Origin: Pseudomonas sp. MWU16-30317
GTDB taxonomy: Bacteria > Pseudomonadota > Gammaproteobacteria > Pseudomonadales > Pseudomonadaceae
Direction: 5' to 3'
Length of the DNA stretch: 64,000 nt
Assembly (NCBI RefSeq): GCF_020515695.1
Contig: NZ_JAIWJA010000001.1
Coordinates: 558,001-622,000 of the forward strand
Shown: positions 36,062-44,828 of the stretch, in pieces
Layout of the letters: each line of letters starts with the position of its first letter
How positions within the stretch are numbered: position 1 is the first letter of the stretch
The notes under the pieces: model-generated
Databases searched by the model: none
What the model saw: the letters and a program-made list of their open reading frames with translations, nothing else
Told to the model about the DNA's origin: nothing
Translations under genes and position numbers: made by a program

Positions 36062-37021
36062 ATGCAAGCCCTGCAATTTTCCCGCACTGGCGACCTTGCC
36101 GCGGTGCAATGCGTTGAAGTGCCCGTACCCGTGGCCGCACCTGGGCAATTGCTGGTGCAGGTCAAGGCGGCCGGCCTGAACCCCAGCGATGTCAAAAATG
36201 TGCTCGGGCGCTTTCCCTACACCACCTTGCCGCGCATCCCTGGTCGCGACTTTGCCGGGGTGGTGGTCGAGGGCCCCCAGGAGTGGGTTGGTCAGGAAGT
36301 CTGGGGCACGGGCAGCGATCTGGGGTTTTTCAATGATGGCTCCCACGCCGCCTATTTGACCGTGCCCAACGGCGGGGTCGCGCGCAAGCCGCAATCCCTG
36401 AGCTTCGCCCAGGCCGCCAGCCTCGGGGTGCCTTATACCACGGCCTGGGACGCCCTTGAGCGCAGCGGCGTGATCGCTGGCACACGGGTGCTGGTGATCG
36501 GAGGCAACGGTGCGGTCGGCAGCGCGGCATTGGCCTTCGCCAGGATTCGTGGTGCTCAGGTGCTGGCGGCGGTACGCAAGCCAGAGCAGGCACAGGCGTT
36601 GCGCGCCAAGGGCTATGAAACCTTGGTGCTGGACCAGCCCGAAGGCCTCGGCGCCCAGGTGCACGCCGTGTTCGAGGGCGGTGCCGAGGTGATTTTCGAT
36701 ACCACCGGCTTCTGGTTGCCAGCTGCGGTCGGCGCCCTGGCCAAGTTCGGCCGTATCGCCATCATCGCCGCCCCGGTGGAGGGGTATGTGCAGCTGCCGG
36801 CGCTGGGGCTGTACCGCAAGGGTGGCTCGGTGGTCGGGGTCAACTCGCTGCTGTACGACTGCGCTGCCTGTGCGCGGATGCTCGAGCACTTTGGCGGCTA
36901 CTTCGATCAAGGCTTGCTGGCGCTGCCTGAAGGCCTGCTGGAAGTGCCATTGAGCGAGGGGCCGCAACGCTTTGCCGAGGTCAATGCGGGCAGCAGCGAC
37001 AAGGTGATTCTGATTCCTTGA
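36062..37021 (+). CDS. Zinc-type alcohol dehydrogenase-like / quinone oxidoreductase family protein
   Basis: This 319-residue medium-chain dehydrogenase/reductase has KAAGLNPSDVKNVLG in the N-terminal substrate domain, GRDFAGVV, and the Rossmann motif VLVIGGNGAVGSAAL (about 145-160). The structural-zinc cysteines of alcohol dehydrogenases are missing, which places it with the NADPH:quinone reductase group. It would reduce quinones or enones; the natural substrate is unknown. ATG 36062 has AAGGAG 9 bp upstream; the frame is open 23 codons further with no similarity. The AraC regulator lies directly upstream on the same strand. Confidence 0.88.
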   Translation: MQALQFSRTGDLAAVQCVEVPVPVAAPGQLLVQVKAAGLNPSDVKNVLGRFPYTTLPRIPGRDFAGVVVEGPQEWVGQEVWGTGSDLGFFNDGSHAAYLTVPNGGVARKPQSLSFAQAASLGVPYTTAWDALERSGVIAGTRVLVIGGNGAVGSAALAFARIRGAQVLAAVRKPEQAQALRAKGYETLVLDQPEGLGAQVHAVFEGGAEVIFDTTGFWLPAAVGALAKFGRIAIIAAPVEGYVQLPALGLYRKGGSVVGVNSLLYDCAACARMLEHFGGYFDQGLLALPEGLLEVPLSEGPQRFAEVNAGSSDKVILIP

Positions 37022-37166
37022 CGTGCGGCTGAGCGCAAGTGTGCGGCTTCCGGCCGGCCGGGGCGTTCGACATCCAAGGTGCGGGCCAGTGAAGGAACGT
37101 TGGCAAGCCGACGCTGCCTGAGGTCTACTACGCGTGTGCATACACGCTCGTCGACAAGGTCACCGG

Positions 37167-38840
37167 ATGGATCGCTACGCCCCTCACCAATGGCAACCCC
37201 ACGAACGGCCGAGCATGCCTGGTTCGCCGTCGACGCCGCTGCATTCCACCCCTAAACGTTATGCCTTTGCCGCCGTCGGATTGCTGGTCGGGATTACCGG
37301 CGGCCTGGGCAATGCACTGGTCACCGCCAATCTGGTCTACCTGCAAGGCGCGCTCGGAGCCACCACGGCGGAGATGGCCTGGCTGCCGGCGGCCTATGTC
37401 ATGACCAACGTGTCGATGAACCTGCTGCTGGTGAAATTCCGCCAGCAGTTTGGCCTGCGCGCGTTTACCGAGGTGTTCCTGGCGCTGTATGCGTTGGTGA
37501 CCTTTGCGCACTTGTTCGTCAACGACCTGGAGTCGGCAATTGCCGTGCGGGCCGCCCACGGCATGGTCGGCGCGGCCCTCAGCTCGCTGGGCCTGTATTA
37601 CATGATCCAGGCCTTCCCGGCCAAGTGGCGGCTCAAGGCGCTGGTACTGGGATTGGGCACGGCGCAATTGGCTATCCCCCTGGCCCGGTTGTTTTCCGAA
37701 GATTTGCTGCAGATCGCCGAATGGCGCGGGCTGTATCTGTTCGAACTGGGCCTGGCATTGTCTGCTCTGGGCTGCGTGTTGCTGCTCAAGCTGCCACCGG
37801 GGGACCGCTTCAAGACGTTCGAGAACCTCGACTTCCTCACCTTCGCCTTGCTGTCCACCGGCGTCGGGCTGCTGGTCCTGGTGCTGTCGCTGGGGCGCAT
37901 CGACTGGTGGCTGGAGGCCCCCTGGATCGGCTGGGCCTCGGCAGCTTCCATCGCCTTGATCCTGGCCGGCCTGTGCATCGAGCACAACCGCACCAATCCG
38001 CTGCTGATGACCCGTTGGTTGGGCAGTGGACCTATCTTTCGCCTGTTTTTGGCGGTGTTGTTGATCCGCATGGTCACGTCCGAACAATCCACTGGCGCGG
38101 TAGGTTTCATGCAGTACCTGGGCATGAGCAGCCAGCAGTTGCACAGTTTGTACGTGGTGATGCTGATCGGCGCCGTGGCTGGCCTGGTGACCAGCGCCCT
38201 GACCATCCACGCCGATCATTTGTTCATGCCGCTGCTGGTGTCGCTGGGCATGATGGCGATCGGCGGGGCGCTGGACAGCTTCTCGAACAACCTCACGCGC
38301 CCGGCCAATATGTACCTGAGCCAATTCCTGCTGGCGTTCGGCAGCACATTCTTCCTTGGGCCGACAATGGCCCTGGGGGTGCGCAATGTGGTCACCAATC
38401 CGCGCAATCTGGTCAGCTTTTCGGTGATGTTCGGCATCAGCCAGAACCTCGGCAGCCTGGCGGGCGCTGCACTGCTGGGCACCTATCAGATCGTGCGGGA
38501 GAAATACCACTCCAGCTACATCGTCGAGCGCCTGGTGCTGGACAATCCCCTGGTGGCCGCGCGAGTGCAAAGCGGCGCCAACAGTTACCTGGCGAGCATC
38601 CCCAATGCTGCGGCGCGCAACCTGCAAGGCACCAGTTCACTGGCCAGTGCCGCCACGCGTGAAGCCAATATCATGGGCTACAACGACGTATTTGCCTTGA
38701 TCGCGATTATCGCCAGCCTCACGCTGGTGTGGCTGAGCATTCGTGTGCTCTGGCTCAAAAGCACGACTCGCAGAGCCGCCGCAGCGGCCCCTATGACGAC
38801 CTCGACCTCGACCACGACCCCTGGCGCCCGCACTTCATGA
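37167..38840 (+). CDS. MFS efflux transporter, DHA2 (EmrB/FarB-like)
   Basis: This 557-residue protein has about fourteen hydrophobic segments, the DHA2 arrangement. The first helix is followed by ALVTANLVYLQGALGATTAEMAW, and an Arg/Thr-rich cytoplasmic tail ends the protein. It is unusual in the conserved motifs of EmrB, resembling the subgroup that pairs with an HlyD protein for export of fatty acids, aryl compounds or siderophores. ATG 37167 is chosen (AAGGT upstream); ATG 37215 is an alternative closer to the first helix. Its stop overlaps the start of the periplasmic adaptor gene (ATGA), so the two form one translationally coupled pump unit. An outer-membrane partner is not in the window. 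Confidence 0.87.
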   Translation: MDRYAPHQWQPHERPSMPGSPSTPLHSTPKRYAFAAVGLLVGITGGLGNALVTANLVYLQGALGATTAEMAWLPAAYVMTNVSMNLLLVKFRQQFGLRAFTEVFLALYALVTFAHLFVNDLESAIAVRAAHGMVGAALSSLGLYYMIQAFPAKWRLKALVLGLGTAQLAIPLARLFSEDLLQIAEWRGLYLFELGLALSALGCVLLLKLPPGDRFKTFENLDFLTFALLSTGVGLLVLVLSLGRIDWWLEAPWIGWASAASIALILAGLCIEHNRTNPLLMTRWLGSGPIFRLFLAVLLIRMVTSEQSTGAVGFMQYLGMSSQQLHSLYVVMLIGAVAGLVTSALTIHADHLFMPLLVSLGMMAIGGALDSFSNNLTRPANMYLSQFLLAFGSTFFLGPTMALGVRNVVTNPRNLVSFSVMFGISQNLGSLAGAALLGTYQIVREKYHSSYIVERLVLDNPLVAARVQSGANSYLASIPNAAARNLQGTSSLASAATREANIMGYNDVFALIAIIASLTLVWLSIRVLWLKSTTRRAAAAAPMTTSTSTTTPGARTS

Positions 38841-40000
38841 CCGAACCGACCAGTACGACCACCAACGCCATCGCCGCCACCCCGGAAGGACAGACTCCGC
38901 CCCCCGCAGCCGCGGCCACCGAGCCGCGCTCGCGGCGCACACGGCTGCTGTCGACCTTGTTGTTCGGTGGCGTCGCCCTGGCCGGCGTGCTGATCGTGCT
39001 CTACGCCTGGCAGCTGCCACCGTTCAGCAGCAAGATCGAGTCCACCGAAAACGCCATGGTGAAGGGTCAGGTCACTGTCATCAGCCCGGAGACCTCCGGG
39101 TATGTGTATGAAGTGGCGGTGCAGGACTTTCAGTTCGTCAAGGCGGGGGACTTGCTGGTACGCATCGACGATCGCACCTACACCCAGCAGCTGGATCAGT
39201 CCCTGGCTCAGGTGCAGGTGCAAAAAGCCGCGCTGGACAACAACACCCAGCAGCAACGCAGCGCCGAGGCCACCATCGCCTTGCGCCAGGCCGCCATCGC
39301 CGACGCTCAGGCGCAGGCTGACAAGAGCGCCGCCGACCTGCGCCGCAATCAGGCGCTGATCACTGATGGTTCGGTGTCCCGCAGCCAGCTCGATGTGACC
39401 CGCGCTGCCAACGCCCAGGCGCTGGCGGCGGTGACTCAGGCCAAGGCCAATCTGGAGATCGCCCGTCAGGACCTGCGTAGCACAGTGGTCAATCGCGGTT
39501 CGCTGCAGGCTTCGGTCGCCAACGCCGAGGCGGCGGTGCAACTGGCACGTATCAACCTGTCCAACACCCGCGTGACGGCGCCGCGTGATGGCCAGCTGGG
39601 GCAGATTGGTGTGCGCCTCGGCGCTTATGTGAGCGCCGGCACGCAGTTGATGGCGTTGGTGCCCGATACCTTGTGGGTGATCGCCAACCTCAAGGAAACC
39701 CAGATGAATCACGTACAGGTCGGGCAGCCGGTGACTTTCACGGTCGACGCGCTGGACCACCAGCGGCTGCGCGGCCATGTGCAACGCATCGCACCGGCGA
39801 CCGGTGCGGAGTTCAGCCTGTTGCAGGCTGATAACGCCACCGGCAACTTCGTCAAGATTGCCCAGCGAGTGCCGGTGCGCATCAGCGTCGATGCCGATCA
39901 ACCCCAGGCGCAACGCTTGCGCCCGGGGTTGTCGGTGGTGGTGAGTATCGATACTGGTTTTGTGGTGGAAAGCGATCGCGGTGAGACGCCACAGCCGTAA
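38837..40000 (+). CDS. HlyD/EmrA-family membrane fusion protein
   Basis: This 387-residue adaptor has one N-terminal membrane helix (about residues 41-60) after a Thr/Pro/Ala-rich cytoplasmic lead. The lipoyl half-motif SPETSGYVYEVAVQDFQFVKAGD is followed by a long alpha-helical hairpin with Gln/Ala repeats (about 125-240). The second lipoyl half then follows (RVTAPRDGQLGQIGVRLGAYV). It bridges the DHA2 transporter encoded immediately upstream to an outer-membrane channel. The ATG at 38837 overlaps the transporter stop codon. The pump's substrate is not visible; the AraC regulator about 2.8 kb upstream might regulate it. Confidence 0.92.
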   Translation: MTEPTSTTTNAIAATPEGQTPPPAAAATEPRSRRTRLLSTLLFGGVALAGVLIVLYAWQLPPFSSKIESTENAMVKGQVTVISPETSGYVYEVAVQDFQFVKAGDLLVRIDDRTYTQQLDQSLAQVQVQKAALDNNTQQQRSAEATIALRQAAIADAQAQADKSAADLRRNQALITDGSVSRSQLDVTRAANAQALAAVTQAKANLEIARQDLRSTVVNRGSLQASVANAEAAVQLARINLSNTRVTAPRDGQLGQIGVRLGAYVSAGTQLMALVPDTLWVIANLKETQMNHVQVGQPVTFTVDALDHQRLRGHVQRIAPATGAEFSLLQADNATGNFVKIAQRVPVRISVDADQPQAQRLRPGLSVVVSIDTGFVVESDRGETPQP

Positions 40001-40029
40001 GGGCTGCCGACGCCCTCAGGTGCCGCGCC

Positions 40030-40917
40030 TCAAGCCAGATAGCGCTTGAACCAGGCAATCGTGCGATTCCACGCCAGTTCCGCTGCGGCTTTGTCGTAGC
40101 GGGGTGTCGAATCGTTGTGAAAGCCGTGATTGCAGCCCGGATAGATAAACGCCTCGTATGTCTTGCCATCGGCCTTGAGGGCTTTTTCGTAGGCAGGCCA
40201 GCCTTCGTTGATGCGCGTGTCGAGTTCGCCGTAATGCAGCAGCAGGGGCGCCTTGATGCGGGCGACGTCTTTGGCATCCGGCTGACGGCCGTAAAAGGGC
40301 ACCGCCGCGGCCAGTTCCGGGTACGCCACCGCCGCCGCATTGGCCACGCCACCGCCATAGCAGAAACCGGTGATGCCGACCTTGCCGGTGCTGGCGTCAT
40401 GCTGCATCAACCACTCGATGGCCGCGAAGAAATCGTTCATCAGCTTGCCTGGGTCGACTTTTTCCTGCAGCTCGCGGCCCTTGTCGTCGTTACCTGGGTA
40501 GCCGCCCACCGAGGTCAGGCCGTCGGGTGCCAGGGCGATGAAGCCAGCCTTGGCCACGCGCCGGGCGACGTCTTCGATATAGGGGTTGAGTCCACGGTTT
40601 TCATGCACCACCACCACACCGCCAACCTTGCCACTGGGCTTGGCCGGCCGCACCAGGTAGCCGCGCACCTGGCCGTTGCCTTTGGGCGAGGGGTAGGTGA
40701 TGTATTCGGCGACGATGTCCGGATCGGTAAAGGCTACCTGCTCGGCCAGTGCATAGTCGGGACTGAGCGAGGCCAACAGAGCGCTGGCACTCATGCCGGC
40801 TACGGTAAAGGTTGCCGCGCGATCGAGAAATTGCCGACGGTTGATCCTGCCATGGGCGTAGTAGTCGTAGAGCTCCAGCAGTTCAGGGGCGAAGTCTTTG
40901 GCGGTGAGACGTTCCAT
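40030..40917 (-). CDS. Dienelactone hydrolase family protein with Tat-like leader
   Basis: This 295-residue protein is an alpha/beta-hydrolase of the dienelactone hydrolase family. The nucleophile elbow is GFCYGGG with Cys as nucleophile, and [21 protein letters not shown] and CNHGFHND supply other conserved parts, including the catalytic His. The N-terminus carries [18 protein letters not shown], resembling a twin-arginine signal, then Ala-rich residues to about position 60. Export is therefore likely, but the leader is long. The enzyme hydrolyses carboxymethylenebutenolide-type lactones or other esters; the actual substrate is unknown. ATG 40917 is the usual family start. Confidence 0.9.
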   Translation of the reverse strand: MERLTAKDFAPELLELYDYYAHGRINRRQFLDRAATFTVAGMSASALLASLSPDYALAEQVAFTDPDIVAEYITYPSPKGNGQVRGYLVRPAKPSGKVGGVVVVHENRGLNPYIEDVARRVAKAGFIALAPDGLTSVGGYPGNDDKGRELQEKVDPGKLMNDFFAAIEWLMQHDASTGKVGITGFCYGGGVANAAAVAYPELAAAVPFYGRQPDAKDVARIKAPLLLHYGELDTRINEGWPAYEKALKADGKTYEAFIYPGCNHGFHNDSTPRYDKAAAELAWNRTIAWFKRYLA

Positions 40918-41108
40918 GCAGCACTCCGTGAGCGAGGGTGGGCGAGCCTTCAACTATGGTCGGGATTTGCGGATTGGGCCAGGAGGAGTGTTGGGCGCGG
41001 CGGCTCGGACGGCCTATGGCATCGAGGCGTTCTGCATCGGCATGGCACTCGCAGCCGTGCGGCTGTACAGCACGGGCATGTTCAGCCACGGCTGATTCTG
41101 CCCATCAC

Positions 41109-41960
41109 CTATTGCGCCCCCATCATCGCCGTCCAGTAGATCCCGGCATCGCTTTTCGGGTCTGTGGCATACCCGGCCCCCAACTCATTGACCCGCGGAT
41201 TCATCAGGTTGGCGCAGTGTCCCGGGCTGGCCAGCCAGGCGTCGACCACCTTGCGGGCGCTGTCCTGGCCGGCGGCGATGTTCTCACCGATTTCCTTGGG
41301 CACGTAGCCGGCCAGTTCAGCGCGGTCGCCGGGCATGTAGCCGTCGCGATCCTTGTGATCGAAGTAGTTCTTGTTGGCCATGTCACGGCTGTGACCGTCA
41401 GCGGCGCTGGCCAGTTGAGCGTTCCAGGTCAGCGGGCTGGTGGCGTTGAACGGTTGAGCGCCACACTGATGGGGCTGGGCGCGGGCACTGTTGACCAGGT
41501 TCAGAAGCTGTTGGCCTTCGCTGGCCGAATCCCCCAGCCGCGCGCTGAGCAGCGGCCGCGCCAGGACGATGCGCCAGTCGCGGTCCTGGCGACTGACGCC
41601 GATGTCGACGAATTGTGGATCGAGTACCACTTTGCAGAAGGTCTGCTGAATGGCGGTCATCGCCGACGCGGCATCGCGCGGCCCGGACAGGCTGATGGCC
41701 TGCACATTGACCATCGGGTAGGCGGCTTTGGTCATGGCCTGTTGCAGGTCGCCGACACCGCTGGCCGGCAGCACCAGGCGCGGGTCCGCCGACAGCGGCG
41801 GCAATTCCGGCGAGGCGCTTTCACCACAACGCTGCGGCTGGCTGCGGTAGGCATTGATGGACTCGATCAGTTGAGACTCTTCGCCGGCCAGCGCATTGCC
41901 TGCCATAGCGACTCCGATCGACAGCACGACGCAACGCACAGCGGATGGCATGGCACCCAT
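41109..41960 (-). CDS. Secreted CAP (SCP/PR1) domain protein
   Basis: This 283-residue protein has a signal peptide (about 1-25, ending NALAG) and a C-terminal CAP domain (about 155-283) with signatures HSRDMANKNYFDHKDRDG, GENIAAG and CANLMNPRVNELGAGYA. Residues 26-150 look like a decayed first CAP domain: they begin LIESINAYRSQPQRCG, parallel to LLNLVNSARAQPHQCG in the second half, but lack the GENI and HCANL motifs. The function of bacterial CAP proteins is poorly defined. The start at ATG 41960 has an excellent GGAGGAG site. It lies about 190 bp from the divergently oriented region of the hydrolase. Confidence 0.9.
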   Translation of the reverse strand: MGAMPSAVRCVVLSIGVAMAGNALAGEESQLIESINAYRSQPQRCGESASPELPPLSADPRLVLPASGVGDLQQAMTKAAYPMVNVQAISLSGPRDAASAMTAIQQTFCKVVLDPQFVDIGVSRQDRDWRIVLARPLLSARLGDSASEGQQLLNLVNSARAQPHQCGAQPFNATSPLTWNAQLASAADGHSRDMANKNYFDHKDRDGYMPGDRAELAGYVPKEIGENIAAGQDSARKVVDAWLASPGHCANLMNPRVNELGAGYATDPKSDAGIYWTAMMGAQ

Positions 41961-41992
41961 GAAAGTCTCCTCCGGTTGAATGGCCGCCTATC

Positions 41993-43378
41993 TTACAAAA
42001 CGCTACGCAGTCGCGCAGCTACATCGCTGGCCTGGACCGCATCGGCGACGTTGGTAAAGCCCATCAGCAGCCCGGGGCAGGGCGGTGCTCGCAAATACCA
42101 GGTCGACAACGGCTCCATCGACAACCCCACCTTGCGCGCCGCTGCCACGATGGCCTGATCGTCAGTCCCGGCAGGCAAGCGTGCGAGCAGGTGCATGCCG
42201 CCGGCCTGAGCGTCGATCTGCAACTGTGCACCGAACTCGCGCTGCAAAGCGTCGCTCAGGCCTTGACGGCGTTGGGCATAAAGGCTGCGGGTCTTGTTCA
42301 GATGGCGGGCGAAGTGCCCGTCCTCCATAAACCTCGCCACGGTCGCCTGCAACAGTTGCGGGCAATGGTTGTGCAAGGCGTCTGCGACCGCGGAAAAGCG
42401 CTCGACCTGGGCTGGCGGCACGACCAGATAGGCCAGGCGCAGCCCCGGCATCAATACCTTGCTGAAAGTCCCGCAATAGAGCACCCGGCCCTCGCGATCA
42501 AGACTTTTGAGTGCTGGCAATGGGCGGCCGTGGTAGCGGTATTCGCTGTCGTAGTCGTCTTCGATGATCCAGCTGCCCTGGCGGTTGGCCCAGTCCAGCA
42601 GAGCCTGGCGTCGCGGCAGGGACAGCGACACGCCCAGAGGACTCTGGTGCGTGGGCGTGACCAGCGCGCAGCGGGCTTGGGGGGCCGCTTGTAGGCCCGC
42701 GTCGATGTCCAGGCCATGGGCGTCGACGCGAACCGGTATGAGCTCGATGTCGGCGGCTTCGAGCACCCGACGCGCCATGAAATACCCCGGATCTTCGAAC
42801 CAGCAGCGATCGCCACGTTGCAGCACGGCGGTGCAGATCAACTGCAGACAGGCGCGATAGCCGGCGCCGATGAACACCTGCTCAGGTGCACAGACGATCC
42901 CGCGCGAAATCCCCAGGTAACTGGCCACCGCCGTGCGCAAGGGCGGCAGCCCGCGGGCATCGGGATAGACCAGGCCGTCGATGCCGCTGCGACGCAGTTC
43001 GCGGCTGGCCAGGCGGTTCCAGGTCTTGCGCGGGAACAGGTCCAGTGCCGGCAGGCCCATCTGCAAGGCCAGGGGCGCGCCACCGCCATGCATCAGCGAC
43101 GGCATCGCAGCAGGTGGCAGCGACGGCGCCAGGGTTTGCGCGCTGGCCTGCAACTGCGGGGACACCACAGTGCCCGCAGGCCCGCGCGACAGCAGGTAGC
43201 CTTCACCGATCAACAGCTGGTAGGCGCTGTCCACCGTGCCACGCGCCAGGTTCAACTCGGCGGCCAGGGCGCGCACTGAGGGCACCCGGTCGCCGGGACG
43301 CAGACGGCCTTCGGCGATCGATTGGCGAAAGCGCAGATAGAGTTGACGGTAGACCGGCAGGTCCGCAGAGCTGGGCAT
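41993..43378 (-). CDS. MocR/PdxR-type GntR regulator with aminotransferase-like domain
   Basis: This 461-residue protein has an N-terminal GntR winged helix (about 7-75: PVYRQLYLRFRQSIAEGRLRPGDRVPSVRALA) joined to a fold-type I aminotransferase domain. The PLP lysine lies in the YCGTFSKVLMPGLRLAYLV stretch, and DDYDSEYRY carries the cofactor-ring Asp. Such regulators bind PLP adducts and control vitamin B6, taurine, GABA or D-Ala genes. The effector here is unknown. The likely target is the divergent AhpD-like gene, with which it shares a 98-bp region holding a perfect 10-bp inverted repeat. ATG 43378 is the only suitable start. Confidence 0.93.
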   Translation of the reverse strand: MPSSADLPVYRQLYLRFRQSIAEGRLRPGDRVPSVRALAAELNLARGTVDSAYQLLIGEGYLLSRGPAGTVVSPQLQASAQTLAPSLPPAAMPSLMHGGGAPLALQMGLPALDLFPRKTWNRLASRELRRSGIDGLVYPDARGLPPLRTAVASYLGISRGIVCAPEQVFIGAGYRACLQLICTAVLQRGDRCWFEDPGYFMARRVLEAADIELIPVRVDAHGLDIDAGLQAAPQARCALVTPTHQSPLGVSLSLPRRQALLDWANRQGSWIIEDDYDSEYRYHGRPLPALKSLDREGRVLYCGTFSKVLMPGLRLAYLVVPPAQVERFSAVADALHNHCPQLLQATVARFMEDGHFARHLNKTRSLYAQRRQGLSDALQREFGAQLQIDAQAGGMHLLARLPAGTDDQAIVAAARKVGLSMEPLSTWYLRAPPCPGLLMGFTNVADAVQASDVAARLRSVL

Positions 43379-43383
43379 GGGGG

Positions 43384-43433
43384 CTATGGCCTAGTCGTTA
43401 TGACGATTCTTGGCTCTACAGCATAGGCCATAG
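43384..43433. promoter_or_regulatory. Inverted-repeat operator between mocR and ahpD-like genes
   Basis: CTATGGCCTA (43384-43393) and its exact reverse complement TAGGCCATAG (43424-43433) lie 40 bp apart centre to centre, close to four helical turns. The position between the divergent starts makes them strong candidates for the MocR binding site. Confidence 0.6.
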
Positions 43434-43476
43434 GCGCTCTAGAGTGAGCACACTTTCTACCAACCGGAGCTTCATC

Positions 43477-43908
43477 ATGAGCCAGCTGCGCTTGCCGTTT
43501 TCGACCCTTTCGCCCGCCGCCTACCAAGGCCTGCTGGACACCAGCCAAGCCTTGACCGACAGCCCACTGGGCCTGCCTCTGGTCGAGCTGGTGTACTTGC
43601 GGGTGTCGCAGATCAACGGCTGTGCCTTCTGCCTGGAGATGCATGCCAAGGCCTTGCGCGATAGCGGCATGGCCCAGCGCAAACTCGATTGCCTGGCGGG
43701 CTGGCGGATCAGCGCGCTGTTTGACCTGCGCGAGCGAGCGGCGCTGGCATGGGCCGAGGCGCTGACCCATGTGTCGGGGCAGGGCGCCCCGGATGAGCTG
43801 TTTGAACCTTTGAAAGCGTTGTTCACCGATGCGGAAATTTCCGACCTGACATTTGCCGTGTCGTTGATGAACGCCTTCAATCGGTTGGCGGTGGGCATGC
43901 GTTTATAA
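43477..43908 (+). CDS. AhpD-like carboxymuconolactone decarboxylase family protein
   Basis: This 143-residue protein has the AhpD/CMD core VYLRVSQINGCAFCLEMHAKALR. The redox pair is Cys49 and Cys52 and the proton-relay His is His56 (C-x2-C-x3-H). Family members act as peroxidatic/thiol proteins supporting alkyl hydroperoxide reductase, not as decarboxylases. ATG 43477 is chosen because CCGGAG lies 6-11 bp upstream; the frame also runs open far upstream, across the divergent mocR gene, by chance. It is transcribed away from mocR, so regulation by that protein is likely. Confidence 0.92.
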   Translation: MSQLRLPFSTLSPAAYQGLLDTSQALTDSPLGLPLVELVYLRVSQINGCAFCLEMHAKALRDSGMAQRKLDCLAGWRISALFDLRERAALAWAEALTHVSGQGAPDELFEPLKALFTDAEISDLTFAVSLMNAFNRLAVGMRL

Positions 43909-44011
43909 CTGGTGCAGTGTATCGAGGTGGCTGCCTGCGATATTGCATCTGCCACTACGCAGGTGCCTTACGCGCTATCTTCGCGCCAGGCACCGTCGCT
44001 ACAGCGCCTTT

Positions 44012-44674
44012 TCAGGCACTGTGCATCTGCTCGATATGCGCCCACAAGCGCGGGTCGTTGTAGTCATCGATCACCAGATCCGCGCCTGCTGCCTGCAGCG
44101 CGGAAGGGCTTTGAGTCGTCGCCAGTGCCACGGTAAAGATGCCTGCGGCCTTGGCGGCCGTCAGACCCGGGATCGAATCCTCGAACGCGATGCCCACGTG
44201 GGCTTCTGCCTTGAGCTTTTCAAGCCCGGTGAGGTAGGGCAGCGGATGCGGCTTGGCATGAGGCAGCTCCTCGGCCACCACCACGCGTGCCAGCCGTTCG
44301 CTGAAGCCCAGAGCAGCAAGCATGTGATCAGCGTTGGCCCGCGGTGCATTGGTGACCACCACCATGCCGATGCCGTGCTGCTCGGCGTAATCGAGCAAGC
44401 GGGTGGCGCCAGGGATAGGCTCCAGCTGGGTCGCCAGCTGGCGAAACCGCGCTTCCTTGCGATCGGCGAAGGCCTGGTGTTCGGTGATGCTGCGCTGTGG
44501 GAACAGGTTCATGCACATCTGCGCATTGGCGCGGCCAGCGCAGTGTTGTTCGAATTCATGCTCGGTGAACGAGCGGCCATCTTCTTCCAGCAGCAACTGC
44601 TGAATAGCCACAAGGTGCAGGGTGTCGGAATTGGTCAGGGTGCCATCGAGGTCGAACAGCAACGCAGCAAGCAT
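44012..44674 (-). CDS. HAD-superfamily phosphatase (beta-phosphoglucomutase/Gph-like)
   Basis: This 220-residue HAD hydrolase has the nucleophile motif FDLDGTL (Asp8 and Asp10), a helical type-C1 cap (about 20-85), motif II VVVTNAP, and motif III/IV Lys and FEDSIPGL. It most resembles sugar-phosphate or phosphoglycolate phosphatases, but substrates of this family cannot be read from sequence. The start at ATG 44674 is the family start. Its neighbours (AhpD-like gene and chemoreceptor) suggest no pathway. Confidence 0.9.
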   Translation of the reverse strand: MLAALLFDLDGTLTNSDTLHLVAIQQLLLEEDGRSFTEHEFEQHCAGRANAQMCMNLFPQRSITEHQAFADRKEARFRQLATQLEPIPGATRLLDYAEQHGIGMVVVTNAPRANADHMLAALGFSERLARVVVAEELPHAKPHPLPYLTGLEKLKAEAHVGIAFEDSIPGLTAAKAAGIFTVALATTQSPSALQAAGADLVIDDYNDPRLWAHIEQMHSA

Positions 44675-44732
44675 GGGCGCGGATCCGTCATGGAAAACAA
44701 GGGACGGTTATCCTAACAGAGCGCGGCCATGT

Positions 44733-44820
44733 CTGTAGCGAGGGGCCTTGCCCGCGAAAATTCTTCAGCCGCAGGCAATGCACAGGGCGAATATTTACGG
44801 GGCAAGCCCCCTCGTTGCAG
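44733..44820. repeat. REP doublet
   Basis: The outer arms ctgtagcgaggggccttgcccg and cggggcaagccccctcgttgcag are inverted around a 45-bp centre. This is the tgtagcgaggggg-class REP pair (REPIN-like), between the hydrolase and the chemoreceptor stop. Confidence 0.75.
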
Positions 44821-44828
44821 AGGGCCTA

